Translations under genes and position numbers: made by a program
The notes under the pieces: generated by a model
Seen by the model: the letters and a program-made list of their open reading frames with translations, nothing else
What the model was told of the DNA's origin: nothing
The model's database searches: none
In this document: positions 24,308-32,301 of the stretch, piece after piece
Numbering within the stretch: position 1 is the first letter of the stretch
How the letters are laid out: every line of letters begins with the position of its first letter
NCBI GenBank assembly: GCA_017517385.1
Contig: JAFWZG010000008.1
Location: 1 to 48,865 of the forward strand
Origin: Akkermansia sp.
GTDB taxonomy: Bacteria > Verrucomicrobiota > Verrucomicrobiia > Verrucomicrobiales > Akkermansiaceae
DNA length: 48,865 nucleotides
Direction of reading: 5' to 3'

Positions 24308-25546
24308 TTACCAGCCAAAGATGCGGCCACGCAGGCCGCCGGAGTTATTCTGCTCGTTATCGGAGTCTTCCTGCGATTTTTCCTGCTGTTCATCCTCGCG
24401 ACGGGAGGTGCCCATGGCTGTGTCGCGGTTTCTGCCGGTGATTTTGCCGAAGAGAGAGGCAAAGAGTCCCTGTTTTTCAGCTTCATCGAAATTGACACGC
24501 CAGATGAGGCTATCCTCGCGGAAAGGAGGGCCCTCTGTGCTGTTGTTGATGCTGTAATCTACGCTGCCTCGGGTAAGTGCTCTGGAAATGTTGCGGGGGG
24601 AGGGCAGGGAATCATTCGTGCGGAAGAGGTGCAGCGTAGGAGATTCTGACGGCGGGACAATACCGTAGCGGGCGCGTCCGGCATTACGGAGCTCCTCAAT
24701 GAGAAGGCAGAAGCCGAACTCGTTACCGGGAATTTCGGAGACAAGAATCTCAATGGGGTAACTCTTACCTTCCTGTACGCGGAATGGCGTGCCGCTGGGG
24801 ATGCCGCCCAGCATGCGGTTCCAGTGCGGGGTGGACTCGTACTGGTAAATGGCGCGCCTTGCACGGCGGGAGGTAATCTCTTGCTGGTAAGCTCGGTCTG
24901 TTCCGAGAGTCATGTTATTGCGGGAGGGAATGCTCCAGCCGCTTTCCAGTACGAGCTTGTTGTCAAAGCGTACCATGATGACATCATCACCCATGCCGAC
25001 GAAGCGGAAGGTGCCGCTCTTCGGGGCCGTGACCACGCCGCGGTATATCACCACCCAGTCAGAGGGCTGCACTTTAGGGGCGTCCTCGTTTTCGTTGCAT
25101 TGGAAAGCTTCCGGGCCGTATGCTGCGCGGCAGCGGGGCAGGTAGAAGTACGGCGCGTAGAGTCGCACGGCCGGGGAATAATAGTTTTCCAGCAGGCCCT
25201 GATTCCAGTCTCTTTCATTGAACTTATGAAAAAGCTCGACGACTTGCTGCCTGCTCAGCGGGCGGGCTCCGCTGCCCTCCACCGGGCGCTTCAAATCATA
25301 GAATCGGCCCACGAGGGCGGATTGTTCATCCACATTCCCACCGAAAGCCTGTAGAAGTTCGTGGTTGATATCCAGCTTATCCCATTCATTTTTTGCTTCT
25401 TCCCAGGCGCGTTCACCCAGCTCTTGGGCATCTCTTCCGATCGATTCCACTTCACCCCATATGGAATCCCAATCAGCTTGGGCCGAAGGAGTGCAAGTTA
25501 TGGCCGCAGCAAGTGAAATAATGAATGTGTTGCAGAGCTTTTTCAT
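24308..25546 (-). CDS. Secreted PA14-like domain protein
   Basis: A 412-residue protein with a signal peptide (MKKLCNTFIISLAAAITCTPSAQA). An amphipathic helical stretch follows (WGEVESIGRDAQELGERAWEE), then a beta-rich domain at about 110-290. That domain resembles PA14 carbohydrate-binding domains: VIYRGVVTAPKSGTFRFVGMGDDVIMVRFDNKLVLES, where the Gly-Asp-Asp turn matches the PA14 calcium/ligand loop. The C-terminal 60 residues are charged and low in complexity (REDEQQEKSQEDSDNEQNN). Function is unknown, and a role at the envelope or in glycan binding is inferred. The start is supported by a promoter 7 nt upstream. It is divergent from secA. Confidence 0.65.
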   Translation of the reverse strand: MKKLCNTFIISLAAAITCTPSAQADWDSIWGEVESIGRDAQELGERAWEEAKNEWDKLDINHELLQAFGGNVDEQSALVGRFYDLKRPVEGSGARPLSRQQVVELFHKFNERDWNQGLLENYYSPAVRLYAPYFYLPRCRAAYGPEAFQCNENEDAPKVQPSDWVVIYRGVVTAPKSGTFRFVGMGDDVIMVRFDNKLVLESGWSIPSRNNMTLGTDRAYQQEITSRRARRAIYQYESTPHWNRMLGGIPSGTPFRVQEGKSYPIEILVSEIPGNEFGFCLLIEELRNAGRARYGIVPPSESPTLHLFRTNDSLPSPRNISRALTRGSVDYSINNSTEGPPFREDSLIWRVNFDEAEKQGLFASLFGKITGRNRDTAMGTSRREDEQQEKSQEDSDNEQNNSGGLRGRIFGW

Positions 25547-25553
25547 GCTCTAC

Positions 25554-25582
25554 AGTCTATCAGAGCGGCTGTGAGCAGGCAA
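25554..25582 (-). promoter_or_regulatory. Promoter of the PA14-like gene
   Basis: On the minus strand the -35 is TTGCCT (25577-25582), the spacer is 17 nt and the -10 is TAGACT (25554-25559). The ATG at 25546 is 7 nt away, so the message should be leaderless. Confidence 0.6.
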
Positions 25583-25654
25583 GCGTAAAATAGAACGCGG
25601 ATGTAGGTAATTCTTTCATGACACAACGTGAGGGGCTGAAATCTGGGGTTGTGC

Positions 25655-25683
25655 TTGCTTCATCCGGTTGATTGTGCTACAAT
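25655..25683 (+). promoter_or_regulatory. Promoter of secA
   Basis: The -35 is TTGCTT (25655-25660), the spacer is 17 nt and the -10 is TACAAT (25678-25683). It gives a leader of about 50 nt before the ATG at 25742, with no Shine-Dalgarno sequence. Confidence 0.6.
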
Positions 25684-25741
25684 TCGCGACCGCGTGTGCC
25701 GCCCGGGCTCGCTTTACCGTCAATTTTAACCGTCAAAGATA

Positions 25742-28700
25742 ATGATTAAGTGGATTCTGAATAAAATCGTGGGTTCCAAGAACCAGCGCGAAGTGCGCAA
25801 GCTGCGCCCCATCGTGAAAAAGATGCTTGATATTGAAAAGAGCTGGCAGGGAAAGGATCGCGATTTTCTGGTGGGCAAGACTGCTGAGTGGCAGAAGTAT
25901 CTGCACCGCTTCACCCCCATTGACCTGCCCACCCGCGGTGTGATTCTTTCTTCCTCTGAAGCTGAGCTTAAGGCTTATGCTGAAACTCTTAATACTCGCT
26001 TCTCCGCGCTGAGTGATATCTTCCCTAAGCTTCCCACCGTGGAGGCAACCCCGGATTCCATTGAAGCCGGTAAGAAGGCTTTTGCTGAGATTGAGCCCAA
26101 GTTTGACAAGCTGCGTGCCAAGTACTTGGAGCAGATTATGCCTGAGGCTTTTGCTGTGGCCAAGTGCGCTGCTCGTAACCTGTGCGGCACGGAGGTGGAT
26201 GTTTGTGGTACTCCCATTAAGTGGGATATGGTACACTTTGATGTGCAGCTGATTGGCGGTATTGCGCTGCACCGCGGTTTCATCGCTGAGATGGCCACGG
26301 GTGAAGGTAAGACCCTCGTGGCTACCTTGCCTGTTTACCTGAATGCTCTGACCGGTTTGGGGGTACACGTGGTGACGGTGAATGATTATCTCGCCCGCCG
26401 TGACTCCATGTGGATGGGTGCGCTCTTCAAGTATCTTGGCCTGACGGTGGGCTGCATTCAGAGCATGATGCCCAACGACCTCCGCCGCCAGATGTACGCA
26501 TGTGATATCACCTACGGTACTAACGCTGAATTCGGCTTCGACTACCTGCGTGATAATGGCATGGCCTCCACCCGCAGCGCTCAGGTGCAGCGTGGTCATT
26601 ACTTCGCAATCATTGACGAGGTGGACTCCATTCTTATTGACGAAGCTCGTACCCCGCTCATCATTTCCGGCCCTGCCGTGGTGGAGCGTGAGCAGCAGTA
26701 TGATGTGCTTAAGCCCCTCATTGAGAAGGTGGTGAAGGCTCAGATTGAGCTGTGCAACAGCCTGATGACCCAAGCTAAGAAGTATGCTAAGGAGGGTGAT
26801 GCCATGGCTGCTGGCCGTTGTCTGTACAAGGTGAAGCTCGGTATGCCGAGAAATCGCGCTTACATGCGCTCTCAGGAGGATGTGGAGATGCGCCGCATGG
26901 TGGAGAAGTACGAACTCTTCCTGCTGCAGGATCCCCGTAAGCTCGAACTCTTCAAGCTGAAGGAAGAACTTTACTTCTGCCTTGATGAGAAACTTCACGA
27001 TGCGGATCTCATGGAAATGGGCCGTGAGCTCATTAGCCCCGGGAATCCTGAGAACTTCGTGCTGCCGGACCTTGGCACCGAGTTCGTGAACATTGATGAG
27101 GATGAAACGCTCACTGAGCGTGAGAGGGAGGCCCGAAAGTCCACGCTCATTAAGCGCTTGGATGAGAACGCTGCCCGCCTGCACACCATTAGTCAGCTGC
27201 TGAAGGCCTACACCATTTACGAAAAGGATAAGGAATATGTGGTGAAGGACAGCAAGGTTATCATCATTGACCAGAATACCGGCCGTGAAATGCCCGGCCG
27301 CCGTTGGAGCGAAGGCTTGCATCAGGCTGTGGAAGCCAAGGAAGGTGTGGAAGTGGAGGCCGAAAACATGACCTATGCTACCATCACCATCCAGAATTAC
27401 TTCCGCCTGTATTCCCGCCTTGCCGGTATGACCGGTACTGCTGAGACGGAGGCCGCTGAGTTCCATGATATCTACAAGCTGGACGTGCTGCCTATTCCGA
27501 CGAACCGTCCTTGCATCCGTCAGGACTACAATGACCTTATCTTCAAGACTCGTCGTGAGAAGTTTAACGCCGTGGTGGCCAAGATTAAGGAGCTGCACGT
27601 TAAGGGGCAGCCGGTGCTTGTGGGTACAGCTAGCGTGATTGCGTCCGAGACGCTCTCTCGCATGCTTGCTGGCGCTCGCATCCCCCACGAAGTGCTGAAC
27701 GCCAAAAACCACCAGCGCGAAGCTGAAATCGTGGCCCGTGCAGGTCAGCGTGGTGCCGTGACCGTGTCCACAAATATGGCCGGCCGTGGTACGGACATTA
27801 AGCTGGGTGAAGGCGTGGCTGATTTGGGTGGTTTGTTTGTGTTGGGTACGGAGCGTTATGAATCCCGCCGTATCGACCGCCAGCTGCGTGGCCGCTGTTC
27901 CCGTCAGGGTGACCCCGGTGCCTCCCAGTTCTTCCTCTCTTTTGAGGATGATTTGATGCGTAATTTTGGCGGCAGTGAGCGCATGACCCGCGTGATGGAC
28001 CGCTTCGGTATGGAGGAAGGTGAGGCAGTGGAAAGCGGCCTCATGAACAAGATTATCGAAGGCGCTCAGAAGCGAGTAGAGCAGCGTAACTACATGTGGC
28101 GCAAGCACGTGCTGGATTATGATGATGTCATGAATCAGCAGCGTACCATCGTTTACGGTATGCGTAATGAGGCTCTCCTTTGCGAGGAACCCCGTGAGAT
28201 GATTTACGAGCAGCTGGAAGAGGGTACCAACACCAAGTGTGATCTCTACCTGAATGAGGATAACACCGGCACAGTGCGCCGTACGGACCTGCTGCAGTGG
28301 GTGAACTCCACATTCCCCTTCGGCTGGAGTGAGGGTGATGCTGACTTCATTTCCAAAACTCCGGACGAAGCCGCTCAGATTATCACAGCTAAGGTGCGTG
28401 AGATGTATGAGAAGAAGGTGGCCGGCGAGCGCTCTGACCGTGTGGATCAGATGGAGCGTTCCATCATGCTTCAGGCCATTGATAAGCTCTGGCAGCAGCA
28501 TATCACGGACATGGACGCTCTTCGTGAAGGTGTACGCCTGCGTGCTCAGGGGCAGCGTGACCCCCTCGTGGAGTACAAGCGCGAGGCTTATGATATCTTT
28601 GAGACCCTCATGAACAATATCCAGTTTGAGATTCTCAATAACCTCTTCCGCAGCACCACAAACCTGAACGCCTTCGAGGACTTCCTCGCCTCTCTGCCCT

Positions 28701-29080
28701 CCAGCAATGCTGATGAGGAATCTGCTGACGTAACGGATATTCTGGGTAATGGTGACCTGCTGTCTATGCTGCGTGAGCAGATGAGCCAGATTGCCGCCCG
28801 TGCTCGTGCTGCTGCTCCCGCGCAGGATATCCTGCCTGAGCCCGCTCCCATTCCTGCCCCTGAGGAGGAGCTTTCCGCCATGCCTGATGGTATGAGCGTG
28901 AGCGGTGGCGCTCCCATGCCCGGCGTGCGCATGAAGGCTGAAAAGAAGCTGACCATGCCCCGCAAGAAGGTAATGGGGAAAATTAAGCGTGAGACGAATC
29001 CCGCCGTCATGGCGATGAGTGAGGCTGATGAAGCCGACCTTATTGCGGATCCTGCCTCATCTTCTGATAAAGCAGAGTAA
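25742..29080 (+). CDS. secA: Preprotein translocase ATPase SecA
   Basis: The 1112-residue motor that pushes unfolded preproteins through SecYEG. Visible motifs include Walker A (MATGEGKTLVATLP), FDYLRDNGM, DEVDSILIDEARTPLIISG, the second ATPase domain (VSTNMAGRGTDIKLG, then LRGRCSRQGDPG) and the scaffold region DYDDVMNQQRTIVYG. It is longer than E. coli SecA (901), mainly from about 170 residues between the first ATPase domain and KVIIIDQNTGREMPGRRW, and a C-terminal tail. The tail is Ala/Pro/Met-rich and lacks the CxCx8CH zinc motif that binds SecB. The ATG start gives MIKWILNKIVGSKNQREVRKLRPIV, the usual SecA N-terminus. argA-like follows after 33 nt. Confidence 0.97.
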   Translation: MIKWILNKIVGSKNQREVRKLRPIVKKMLDIEKSWQGKDRDFLVGKTAEWQKYLHRFTPIDLPTRGVILSSSEAELKAYAETLNTRFSALSDIFPKLPTVEATPDSIEAGKKAFAEIEPKFDKLRAKYLEQIMPEAFAVAKCAARNLCGTEVDVCGTPIKWDMVHFDVQLIGGIALHRGFIAEMATGEGKTLVATLPVYLNALTGLGVHVVTVNDYLARRDSMWMGALFKYLGLTVGCIQSMMPNDLRRQMYACDITYGTNAEFGFDYLRDNGMASTRSAQVQRGHYFAIIDEVDSILIDEARTPLIISGPAVVEREQQYDVLKPLIEKVVKAQIELCNSLMTQAKKYAKEGDAMAAGRCLYKVKLGMPRNRAYMRSQEDVEMRRMVEKYELFLLQDPRKLELFKLKEELYFCLDEKLHDADLMEMGRELISPGNPENFVLPDLGTEFVNIDEDETLTEREREARKSTLIKRLDENAARLHTISQLLKAYTIYEKDKEYVVKDSKVIIIDQNTGREMPGRRWSEGLHQAVEAKEGVEVEAENMTYATITIQNYFRLYSRLAGMTGTAETEAAEFHDIYKLDVLPIPTNRPCIRQDYNDLIFKTRREKFNAVVAKIKELHVKGQPVLVGTASVIASETLSRMLAGARIPHEVLNAKNHQREAEIVARAGQRGAVTVSTNMAGRGTDIKLGEGVADLGGLFVLGTERYESRRIDRQLRGRCSRQGDPGASQFFLSFEDDLMRNFGGSERMTRVMDRFGMEEGEAVESGLMNKIIEGAQKRVEQRNYMWRKHVLDYDDVMNQQRTIVYGMRNEALLCEEPREMIYEQLEEGTNTKCDLYLNEDNTGTVRRTDLLQWVNSTFPFGWSEGDADFISKTPDEAAQIITAKVREMYEKKVAGERSDRVDQMERSIMLQAIDKLWQQHITDMDALREGVRLRAQGQRDPLVEYKREAYDIFETLMNNIQFEILNNLFRSTTNLNAFEDFLASLPSSNADEESADVTDILGNGDLLSMLREQMSQIAARARAAAPAQDILPEPAPIPAPEEELSAMPDGMSVSGGAPMPGVRMKAEKKLTMPRKKVMGKIKRETNPAVMAMSEADEADLIADPASSSDKAE

Positions 29081-29113
29081 ATAAAATCCGGTTTTATCCA
29101 CTCCCGGCGCGGT

Positions 29114-30187
29114 ATGAACGTCCGTTCTGTTCTGGAATACGTACCATACTTTCGCGGTCGCCTCTTCGTGGTGCATATCTGCCACGAGCTGCTGGCCGCG
29201 GAGGCGCTGGTGGACGCGCTGCTGGATGTGGACGCCCTGCATGAGATTGGTGTACGCCTTGTGCTGGTTGCGGAAGGAAATGATACTTCTGAGCTGCTGC
29301 GCAGAGCCGGCACGTGCGAGGTGCATGCAGCTGCTGCGGAACAGCCGCTCTCTGACGGTGCTCCTGTGGTGGCTCGTGTGGAGGAAATTGTACAGCGGCG
29401 TCAGGTGGCCATTGTGGCTTCCGGTACCGGTGGCCGCTTTGATGAGGGCAGCGTATCTCTAGCTGTGGCTCTTGGTGCAGCCAAATACATCTCTCTCCAG
29501 GTGGCCGGTGTGCCGTGCCGAAGCGGGCAGCCCATTTTTGCTATACGTGAGAGTGAGGTGTCGGCTGATACATGTGCAGACTGCACCCATGCGGAGGTGC
29601 TGATGCAGGCGGCGGAAGTCTGCCGCAGAGGGATTCCTCGCGTGCATATTCTGGATGGTTTGCACCGCGGCGTGTTGCTGGATGAAATCTTCTCGGAGGA
29701 AGGCGTGGGCACCATGGTGCACACGGACTCTTACTACGAGATTCGCGCTCTGAAGGAGGACGATATCCCCGAACTGCTTTCCATGATTGCTCGCTGTGTG
29801 GTGGACGCCAAATTGGTGGAGCGCACGTACGAAAGCATTCGTGAAAAGCTGGAGAGCTATTACGTATATACGCTGGATGATACCATTGTCGGTTGCGTGG
29901 CCCTTTATCCATATACCGAGAATGGCTGTGCTGAGCTTGGCTGCCTCTTTATCAAAAAGAATTACGAAGGCCATGGGTATGGTCGTGCTATGTGCCGCTT
30001 CGTGGAAGAGCAGGCACGTCATCTCGGCTTTGAATGGATTTTCGCCATTTCCCAGAGTGCTGTGGCATACTTCCGTGATAGGTTGGGGTATGCAGAGCTT
30101 TCCCGTGATGTTCTTCCCGCTGCGCGTCGGGCCTTGCTGGAGGCTAGTGGCCGCTCTTCTGCTGTTTTCGGACGCAGATTAGGCTGA
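29114..30187 (+). CDS. Probable N-acetylglutamate synthase (AAK-GNAT)
   Basis: A 357-residue protein with ArgA-like architecture. The N-terminal two-thirds is an amino-acid-kinase-like fold (YVPYFRGRLFVVHICHELL, DALHEIGVRLVLVAEG), and the C-terminal 150 residues form a GNAT acetyltransferase (YYEIRALKEDDIPELL, LGCLFIKKNYEGHGYGRAM). The joining segment RVHILDGLHRGVLLDEIFSEEGVGTMV matches that of N-acetylglutamate synthases, which catalyse the first step of arginine synthesis. It is shorter than E. coli ArgA (443), and the kinase-like domain seems compressed with degenerate glycine motifs, so allosteric arginine control may be altered. It lies 33 nt downstream of secA. A plain GNAT with another substrate is the alternative. 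Confidence 0.7.
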   Translation: MNVRSVLEYVPYFRGRLFVVHICHELLAAEALVDALLDVDALHEIGVRLVLVAEGNDTSELLRRAGTCEVHAAAAEQPLSDGAPVVARVEEIVQRRQVAIVASGTGGRFDEGSVSLAVALGAAKYISLQVAGVPCRSGQPIFAIRESEVSADTCADCTHAEVLMQAAEVCRRGIPRVHILDGLHRGVLLDEIFSEEGVGTMVHTDSYYEIRALKEDDIPELLSMIARCVVDAKLVERTYESIREKLESYYVYTLDDTIVGCVALYPYTENGCAELGCLFIKKNYEGHGYGRAMCRFVEEQARHLGFEWIFAISQSAVAYFRDRLGYAELSRDVLPAARRALLEASGRSSAVFGRRLG

Positions 30188-30201
30188 AAACGCTGATTTT
30201 A

Positions 30202-30224
30202 GGGGGCAAAAGCTCCCTTTTTTG
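30202..30224 (+). terminator. Terminator after the argA-like gene
   Basis: GGGGGC (30202-30207) pairs with GCTCCC (30212-30217) around AAAA with one wobble pair, followed by six T residues and a further T-rich stretch. Confidence 0.75.
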
Positions 30225-30245
30225 TTTTTTGCGGTTGTTTTGGCG

Positions 30246-30275
30246 TTGACAATCTGCGTATTCTCCTTCTATAAT
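30246..30275 (+). promoter_or_regulatory. Near-perfect consensus promoter
   Basis: The -35 is TTGACA (30246-30251), the spacer is 18 nt and the -10 is TATAAT (30270-30275). Both hexamers are consensus. The ATG at 30284 lies 8 nt downstream, so the transcript should start 1-2 nt before it. Confidence 0.8.
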
Positions 30276-30283
30276 AGTGGTTA

Positions 30284-31231
30284 ATGATGGAGCCCCTGCT
30301 CAAATTTCTGCGCCAACCTTGGCTTATCACCTCGCGTCGCCTGGTGCTGCTGATGTTTGTCTTCGTAGAGCTTGGTATTTTGGCCGAGTCTGTGTACAGC
30401 TGGGAGTGTAATTTATATGGAATCTGGTATGCTTCCCCGTGGCTGTTTGGGGTATCAGAGGGTGGATGCTGGCTTATAGGATGTGTAGCGACTGTCTTGC
30501 TGTTGTACTGGGGCTGGATAGAATGGCGGCGTTATCGCGCGACTAAATCCGCTAAGGCTGGGGAAGCTGGTTCAGAGGTTCAGAAGGAACAGCCTCTTCC
30601 TGATTCGGGTAATGTTAAAGTTAGGTGCTCATGGCTGAGGCACTGGTGGGATGTATGGGTGCTGCTGCTGGTTCTGCTGGTGTGCCGCCCATTGGAATAC
30701 TGGTTTGATTATTTATCCGGAAACCGCAGTTTGCTTGTTGTGAGCTGTTCCTCAGTTCATGGGGATAGTAATTCTGCTCGGGCTGAATGGCTGAGTGCTA
30801 GCGCTCGCGCTGAAGGGGTGCTGGCCAGTACACCGAAGGAGCAAGGGACGCATCTTCACTCATTTAATTTGCCGGAAGGTGACTTCAAAGTAAGCTGTGA
30901 TTCCTCTCTCACATATTTTGCTCTCAGTCATGTTCGCCGCACGCGCCGCTTTACGCTCCGCCCTCACTTTGATATCCCCGGGGAGATTGATTTGTATATC
31001 TGCCCGCTGAATACGGAACAGGACCGCCAAAGGGTGCTGTCGCTGTTGGCACGATATGCTGAAAATCCTCAGGCGCCCCGGCCGCGTATCCGCCGTATGC
31101 CGTTTACTCTCTGCCAGGATTCCGCTGTGCTTTATCTGGATTACGGAGAGTATGCATTCCTCCCGGTGCCTAAAGGTACTGAGCCTTCAGATGTGCCTGC
31201 TCTGATATACTTTTCTCTGCAGCCTCAATGA
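30284..31231 (+). CDS. Hypothetical membrane protein
   Basis: A 315-residue protein with about three membrane segments: near 18-35 (RLVLLMFVFVELGILAE), 57-77 (GCWLIGCVATVLLLYWGWI) and 122-140 (WDVWVLLLVLLVCRPLEYW). A cytoplasmic loop follows the second (about 78-115), and a soluble C-terminal domain of about 170 residues, probably periplasmic, follows the third. That domain contains SCSSVHGDSNSARAEW and DIPGEIDLYICPLN. I recognise no family. It has a consensus promoter, which suggests strong constitutive expression. ATG 30284 and 30287 are both possible starts. Confidence 0.6.
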   Translation: MMEPLLKFLRQPWLITSRRLVLLMFVFVELGILAESVYSWECNLYGIWYASPWLFGVSEGGCWLIGCVATVLLLYWGWIEWRRYRATKSAKAGEAGSEVQKEQPLPDSGNVKVRCSWLRHWWDVWVLLLVLLVCRPLEYWFDYLSGNRSLLVVSCSSVHGDSNSARAEWLSASARAEGVLASTPKEQGTHLHSFNLPEGDFKVSCDSSLTYFALSHVRRTRRFTLRPHFDIPGEIDLYICPLNTEQDRQRVLSLLARYAENPQAPRPRIRRMPFTLCQDSAVLYLDYGEYAFLPVPKGTEPSDVPALIYFSLQPQ

Positions 31232-31337
31232 TGAGGAGAGGCGGCGGTGAGTGGCCTTGCCGTTCGTATTAATAAGCTTTGCTGTACTTTTGAATGATAT
31301 ACTGAAGAAAGCCGGCGCAACCGGATAAATACTAGAT

Positions 31338-32132
31338 ATGATGATTTTATCTTTGAAGAAGAAGTGTAGTGCCCTGCTGTTAGCTCTGGTCGCACTGACT
31401 GGAGTGAGCGATGCTGCGAGTTCGCACCCTGTCGTGTTAGATATTGGGCACCAGTCCACCTCCCGTGGAGCTGGGGCGCCGGATGGTTCCGTGAATGAGT
31501 ATGAGTTTTGGAGTATGTACGCCGGGGAGGTGAAGGCCGCCATTGAGGAAGCCGGGTACTCCTGTGTGATAGTCAATCGCGGCAATGCTCCTACGAAAAT
31601 AGCCATTGCGGAAGCCTGTGAGGCCGCTGGTGTGGTGCAGCTGAACCGCCCGGACCGTGGCGCGAAGCGTTATCCTTCCACTCATTATCCCGAGCACATT
31701 GGCTGTGGAATGGTGAGTGCGGACTATGCGATTGATCTTGCGGCTCGCTGTGTGGTGTTCCTTCATCTTAACAGCGTGGGCAACTCATGGAGTACCACGC
31801 CGCCGAGGGGGCTGATTATCTGTAACCGTCGCCATGGTAATGCTCTCGCTGAAAGTGTATGTGAAGCTATGCGACGCGATATTTTGGACCGCCCCGGAGG
31901 CATGCCGAACGCCGGGAAGGGGATTAGCGTGTTGCCCCGTTATATTGGTTCTCAGCCATCTGCCGGCTGGATGAACGCTCTGGATGAAGCCGGTATTCCG
32001 GCAATCGTCTTTGAGGCTGTGTATGTGAATAATCGCGGCCATGTCACGTTTATCCGGAATGATACTAATGCTCGTAAGCTTGCCCGGACTATTGGCACAG
32101 GGGTAGTCAATTGGTTGGAAAATCAGGATTGA
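31338..32132 (+). CDS. N-acetylmuramoyl-L-alanine amidase, AmiC type
   Basis: A 264-residue Amidase_3 family protein with a signal peptide ending near SDAASSH. These zinc amidases cut the amide bond between muramic acid and the stem peptide during cell separation. Candidate zinc and catalytic residues are H38 (VVLDIGHQS), E54 or E56 (NEYEFW), H143 (VVFLHLNS) and E226 (PAIVFEAVYVNN), in the order expected for the family. There is no AMIN or SPOR domain. A TATACT -10-like box lies at 31298-31303 but its -35 (AGCTTT) is weak. The initial ATGATG leaves two possible starts. It is the only periplasmic peptidoglycan enzyme seen in the window. Confidence 0.82.
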   Translation: MMILSLKKKCSALLLALVALTGVSDAASSHPVVLDIGHQSTSRGAGAPDGSVNEYEFWSMYAGEVKAAIEEAGYSCVIVNRGNAPTKIAIAEACEAAGVVQLNRPDRGAKRYPSTHYPEHIGCGMVSADYAIDLAARCVVFLHLNSVGNSWSTTPPRGLIICNRRHGNALAESVCEAMRRDILDRPGGMPNAGKGISVLPRYIGSQPSAGWMNALDEAGIPAIVFEAVYVNNRGHVTFIRNDTNARKLARTIGTGVVNWLENQD

Positions 32133-32187
32133 TTATTGCTAAGGAGTAAAACGCTGTCTGAGGCGGGTTTTCGTAGTTTTTTCTTTC

Positions 32188-32229
32188 CGCGCTCCGGCTC
32201 ACCGAGCCGTGGGCGCGCATTTTTTTTTG
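32188..32229 (+). terminator. Terminator after the amidase gene
   Basis: A long hairpin at 32188-32215: CGCGC and CGGCTC on the left pair with GAGCCG and GCGCG on the right, around an ACC loop with an internal loop. It is followed by a run of T residues. Confidence 0.8.
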
Positions 32230-32230
32230 C

Positions 32231-32259
32231 TTGCCATGCGGTGATGAATATGCTAAATA
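32231..32259 (+). promoter_or_regulatory. Promoter of the GH2 gene
   Basis: The -35 is TTGCCA (32231-32236), the spacer is 17 nt and the -10 is TAAATA (32254-32259). The predicted start near 32266 coincides with a hairpin at the very 5' end of the message. Confidence 0.55.
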
Positions 32260-32265
32260 GTACGG

Positions 32266-32281
32266 AACGCGTTCGCGCGTT
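32266..32281 (+). promoter_or_regulatory. UUCG-capped hairpin at the 5' end of the GH2 message
   Basis: AACGCG (32266-32271) pairs perfectly with CGCGTT (32276-32281) around a TTCG tetraloop. A hairpin this stable at the predicted 5' end could protect the mRNA or act as an operator palindrome in DNA form. Confidence 0.45.
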
Positions 32282-32301
32282 ATAGTTATTTAACAAAAGC
32301 C

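Noticed and set aside
25733..28501. Long minus-strand open frame of over 900 codons opposite secA
   Set aside because: It mirrors the codon pattern of secA, has no promoter or recognisable domain, and secA is certain. The same applies to the long antisense frames opposite the GH2 gene (33058-35058), rimO (1680-3080) and the GreA fusion (9932-11443).
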